Assembly: GCA_903909925.1 (NCBI GenBank) | Contig: CAIVXR010000097.1 | Coordinates: forward strand, 1 to 9,763 | Reading direction: 5' to 3' | DNA: 9,763 nucleotides | DNA from: an uncultured beta proteobacterium | GTDB lineage: Bacteria; Pseudomonadota; Gammaproteobacteria; Burkholderiales; Burkholderiaceae | Part shown: one piece after another, positions 6,610 to 9,763 of the stretch | Position numbering within the stretch: the stretch's first letter is position 1 | Layout: each line of letters starts with the position of its first letter | Made by a program: the position numbers and the translations under genes | Notes under the pieces: model-generated | Database searches by the model: none | Told to the model about the DNA's origin: nothing | The model's input: only the letters and a program-made list of their open reading frames with translations

Positions 6610-9078
6610 TTACTCTTCAATACTCCGGTGCCATAGACGATTTATATCACGCCGCCAAAATTGTGTCGAAGATTTAGTGCTATTTTTAAATGTCCAGATT
6701 TGCGCTCCTGTTATGGGGGTTTGATAAAAAGGAATACTCAAATCTCGATAGCGTGCACTAACAGTAGGATGCGGATGGCCATAACGATTGCGGTAACCAT
6801 TTTGCGCAAACGCCTCATCAGGTGCCAAGTTTTTGAGTAAGTCGAGGGATGAAGAGGTTTTGCTACCGTGATGTGGTGCCATGAAAATAAGTTGTCTATC
6901 AGCAATCTCCTCAAGTCTTGCTTGATTAAGCCGCTCCACGATTTCAGCTTCACCCTGCTTTTCTACATCACCAGTTAACCAGAAAGAGGTTTTATGGTTA
7001 CGCACCTCAAGCACACAACTCATCTCATTTGGCTTCCGAGAATATTGATCCTTAAAAAGCGTATCCTCATTCGGATGCCACACGATAAATTCAACACCAT
7101 CCCAAAACCAACGCTGACCAAATCGACAAGGAATGCTAGGAATTTTTCTAGCTTGCAGATTGTGAAGTAAAGGATTGTTACTGGGTAATGAACCCATCAT
7201 GAAATCAAACTGAATGTGCTTTAGCAGCGTAGCAGCACCGCCAACATGATCGCTATCACTATGACTAATTACCATACGATCTATTTGCTCGATACCTCTA
7301 CCGCGCAAATAAGGCAGAATCACGCGCTGCCCTGCATCATCCTTTTTTCCCTGAATAGGCCCAGTGTCATAGAGTAGCTTCCTATTAGCTGTCTCAAGTA
7401 AAACTGCAGTGCCTTGGCCTATATCCAAAACAGTTGCCCTGAATTCACCTGCAGCTAAGGAAGCTGAATTTGAAAAATTTAGTACCGGAATAAATAAAGA
7501 GATCGATAGCACTAGAGATAAAGTACGCATCCTCCAATCGCTAATCAAAATTCCTGGGCGTATGGCGTAAACAATTCCAAAGCCAGACAACAATACGATC
7601 CACCACTGCGGTTGTCTCGCCCAGACTACAGCCCAATTCCAACTAGCCATCCAATCGAGTGCAATAGCTAGATATTCCATTGCCATATGGGCTGGCAATA
7701 CAAGCCACTTACCAATGAATTCAGGCAACAATGCTCCAGCGATAGCTAGGGGTGTTACAACATAACTGACCAAGGGGATGGCAAAGGCATTAGCTAGTGG
7801 CGAGACTACTGATACTTGATAAAACCAATACAAAGTAAATGGGAGTAATGCAATGGTGACAACTGCTTGCACTCGACAGGCCTCGCGTAAGGCTTGCATC
7901 AAGCGCTGCGTCCAATGAATCTCCAACTCTTTTCCAGTAGGGATACCTAATAAGCCTGGTGAGTCGCCCATGGCATACAAGATGGCAGCAACCGCACCAA
8001 ATGACAACCAAAATCCTGGGGTATATGACGCCATTGGATCAATCAATAGAACAAACACCAATGCCCACCACCAAATATCAAAGGACCGAGGATTTCTACC
8101 AGACCATAGCGCATATGCAACAACGCCAACCATATACATCGTTCTTTGCGCTGGTATCTGAAAGCCTGCTAACCATGCATAAATAAATGCCGTTATAAAT
8201 CCAGCGACTGCAGCAACCTTACTCACAGGAATGAGTAATGGCCAAGAACGGCGTCGCCAAATAAAGGCTGTTATTGATGCACCAAGGCCAGCTAACATCG
8301 TCACATGTAGTCCTGATATAGAAATCAAATGGCCAATGCCAGTAGCATTAAATATCCGCCAGTCCTCCTGATCAATGGCGTTTTGATCGCCCATCACTAA
8401 AGCAATAATCACGCCTGCATAGCGAGCATCTACTGGCAACATAGCTTGAATCTTTTTACGTAACTCCCAGCGCGCTAATTCCATGCGTAGCTCAAACTCT
8501 GTGAAGCCAATATCTTGAGCCAATATCAACTCACCTGATCGTACTGAGCCACTGGCTCCAAAGTCTTGATGAAAGGACCAACGCTCAAAATCAAAGGTGT
8601 AAGGATTGAGAGATCCATAAGGACGTTTGAGTTTTACTTTGAGTTTCCAGCGTTGACCCGGAATAATCTCTGGGATTTCTTGGGGATTTCTCCAGGCAGG
8701 CTGCCAACTAAGATAGATGCGCTGAGGAAGTACACCTGTAGCATCATCTATTTCAAATGCAAACTTGGCACCCTCTGAATTTCCTTGAGGCAGCGCGGCT
8801 ACGCGCCCTTCGATTGTTAATTCTTTGCCTTCTATTTCTGGAGAAAGAATATTGTGTAATCGATTCTCAGCATAGCGTGCATTCCAAGCAAAGCCCAGTA
8901 CGAATATAAAAGCAACAATAGCTAATTTACGTAGCTGACTGAATGACTTACCAATATAGGCCAAGAGCAAGAAAAAGATGCAAAGCAGAAAACATCCTGG
9001 CAGCCAATGAAGCGGCATCTTTGGTAAAAAGAAAAGGAATGATCCCCCGGCGATAAACGCCGCAATAGCTAAGCGCAA
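6610..9078 (-). CDS. comEC: DNA internalization competence protein ComEC/Rec2
   Basis: ComEC is the inner-membrane channel that carries one DNA strand into the cytoplasm during natural transformation. The 822 residues match the usual three-part form. The N-terminus has hydrophobic segments (about 3-19, 25-43, 50-66) and an OB-like soluble region (about 85-190) of the DUF4131 type. The membrane competence domain (about 220-535) carries the signature TGIGHLISISGLHV (246-259). The C-terminal metallo-beta-lactamase-like domain (about 545-810) has HSDSDH (606-611), LTGD (701-704), APHHGS (734-739) and NRYGHPHP (764-771), so all expected metal-ligand motifs are present and it may act as the nuclease. 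The start is TTG at 9078, four bases after the upstream stop; an in-frame TAG at 9093-9091 bars a longer protein. Met21 is the alternative, but it would remove the first hydrophobic segment. It is probably co-transcribed with the TatD-like gene. Confidence 0.95.
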   Translation of the reverse strand: MRLAIAAFIAGGSFLFFLPKMPLHWLPGCFLLCIFFLLLAYIGKSFSQLRKLAIVAFIFVLGFAWNARYAENRLHNILSPEIEGKELTIEGRVAALPQGNSEGAKFAFEIDDATGVLPQRIYLSWQPAWRNPQEIPEIIPGQRWKLKVKLKRPYGSLNPYTFDFERWSFHQDFGASGSVRSGELILAQDIGFTEFELRMELARWELRKKIQAMLPVDARYAGVIIALVMGDQNAIDQEDWRIFNATGIGHLISISGLHVTMLAGLGASITAFIWRRRSWPLLIPVSKVAAVAGFITAFIYAWLAGFQIPAQRTMYMVGVVAYALWSGRNPRSFDIWWWALVFVLLIDPMASYTPGFWLSFGAVAAILYAMGDSPGLLGIPTGKELEIHWTQRLMQALREACRVQAVVTIALLPFTLYWFYQVSVVSPLANAFAIPLVSYVVTPLAIAGALLPEFIGKWLVLPAHMAMEYLAIALDWMASWNWAVVWARQPQWWIVLLSGFGIVYAIRPGILISDWRMRTLSLVLSISLFIPVLNFSNSASLAAGEFRATVLDIGQGTAVLLETANRKLLYDTGPIQGKKDDAGQRVILPYLRGRGIEQIDRMVISHSDSDHVGGAATLLKHIQFDFMMGSLPSNNPLLHNLQARKIPSIPCRFGQRWFWDGVEFIVWHPNEDTLFKDQYSRKPNEMSCVLEVRNHKTSFWLTGDVEKQGEAEIVERLNQARLEEIADRQLIFMAPHHGSKTSSSLDLLKNLAPDEAFAQNGYRNRYGHPHPTVSARYRDLSIPFYQTPITGAQIWTFKNSTKSSTQFWRRDINRLWHRSIEE

Positions 9079-9082
9079 GAGC

Positions 9083-9763
9083 TTAAGAAGCTAGTGTGGA
9101 GTTTGGGAGATCTGCGCAGAGCGCTGACCAACGGGGCAATACCTGCATGGCGTTGCGCCACGCTGCTGTAGCAAAGTCAGTCTCGCTCACTCCACGAATA
9201 TCTGCCAAACATCTTGCGATACGAGGTAAGAATGCTGGCTCGTTAAATGCGATACCTTCCTCTCTTAACCATGCTGGTGGAATATCGGGCGCATCGGTTT
9301 CAGTAACGATACTATCAATCGGCAACTCAGTTAAGAGTCGTCTAATTTGTAAGGCACGCTCATAAGTAGCAGCGCCACCAAAGCCTAGCTTAAAACCTAA
9401 CTCAATAAATTGTGTGGCCTGCTGAAAGCTGCCATTAAATGCATGAGCAATTCCCCCTGGAATTTTACGACTACGCAAGGCTTTCAAAATAAGGTCTTGT
9501 GAGCGGCGTACATGCAGAATGACAGGCAACTGAAAGTGTTGTGCTAAATCTAATTGCGCATTAAAAAAGTATTCTTGTTGATGTGGATCTAAGCCTTCCA
9601 CAAAATAATCCAGGCCAATCTCACCGATGCCAACAAATCTGGGATCAGAGAGAGATTGAGTAATTTCTTTTTCAAGAATTCTGATATCACCTTCTTTAGC
9701 CTGATTGGTATAGAGTGGATGAATACCAAGCGTATAAACCAAACCTGGTATCAATTGGCTATA
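9083..9763 (-). CDS. TatD-family metal-dependent hydrolase, YjjV-like (5' end outside the window)
   Basis: TatD-family proteins are cytoplasmic TIM-barrel metal hydrolases; several are DNases or 3'-5' exonucleases, and the role of the YjjV branch is less clear. The frame stays open to the window edge, so 226 C-terminal residues are visible, and a TTG at 9754 that could be read as a start is internal. It begins within the YTLGIHP motif, so about 55 N-terminal residues, including the first metal-binding HxH, lie outside. The visible metal ligands, numbered from the edge, are Glu48 in GEIGLDYF, His84 in LPVILHVRRS, His107 in GIAHAFNG, and Asp157 in TETDAPDIPP. The wording of these motifs, especially ETDAPD and GGAATYERA, resembles E. 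coli YjjV more than TatD itself. comEC starts four bases after the stop, indicating an operon. Confidence 0.93.
   Translation of the reverse strand, partial: YSQLIPGLVYTLGIHPLYTNQAKEGDIRILEKEITQSLSDPRFVGIGEIGLDYFVEGLDPHQQEYFFNAQLDLAQHFQLPVILHVRRSQDLILKALRSRKIPGGIAHAFNGSFQQATQFIELGFKLGFGGAATYERALQIRRLLTELPIDSIVTETDAPDIPPAWLREEGIAFNEPAFLPRIARCLADIRGVSETDFATAAWRNAMQVLPRWSALCADLPNSTLAS

Noticed and set aside
9752..9754. TTG at 9754 as the start of the TatD-like gene
   Set aside because: The frame is open to the window edge and the family needs about 55 more N-terminal residues, including the HxH metal site.

Overview
The window is ordinary chromosomal housekeeping DNA from a betaproteobacterium. 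The moderate-to-low GC content (mid-40s % by eye), the gene pairs dapE-prmB and kup-exported protein-radA, and the protein sequences together suggest Burkholderiaceae, most likely a Polynucleobacter-like freshwater bacterium. That assignment is inference from memory of these families and was not checked against a database.

Layout. Positions 1-1790 (+ strand) hold the 3' part of dapE (lysine/diaminopimelate synthesis), cut by the window start, and a complete prmB (methylates a glutamine of ribosomal protein L3). They converge tail-to-tail, 5 bp apart, on a minus-strand cluster at 5649-1796: kup (potassium uptake), a small exported coiled-coil protein of unknown function that overlaps the kup stop, and radA (branch migration in recombination). 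Upstream of kup, on the + strand, stands a single initiator tRNA-fMet gene (5806-5882) with its own promoter-like sequence and a strong intrinsic terminator. From 9763 down to 5961, again on the minus strand, come a TatD/YjjV-type hydrolase cut by the window end, comEC (DNA channel for natural transformation) 4 bp behind it, and a small lipoprotein of unknown function.

How the genes fit together. There is no single pathway. ComEC and RadA both act in natural transformation: ComEC brings single-stranded DNA into the cytoplasm and RadA helps extend recombination intermediates. Here they lie in separate clusters, and this alone does not prove competence. The rest covers amino acid and cell-wall precursor supply, ribosome modification, ion uptake and translation initiation.

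I found no mobile element, CRISPR array, phage gene, toxin-antitoxin pair or defence system. The points worth a second look are modest: TTG start codons in three of the six genes whose starts are visible, a TTGA stop/start overlap, two uncharacterised envelope proteins, a small inverted repeat touching the kup ribosome binding site, and convergent stop codons that lie in one short inverted repeat.
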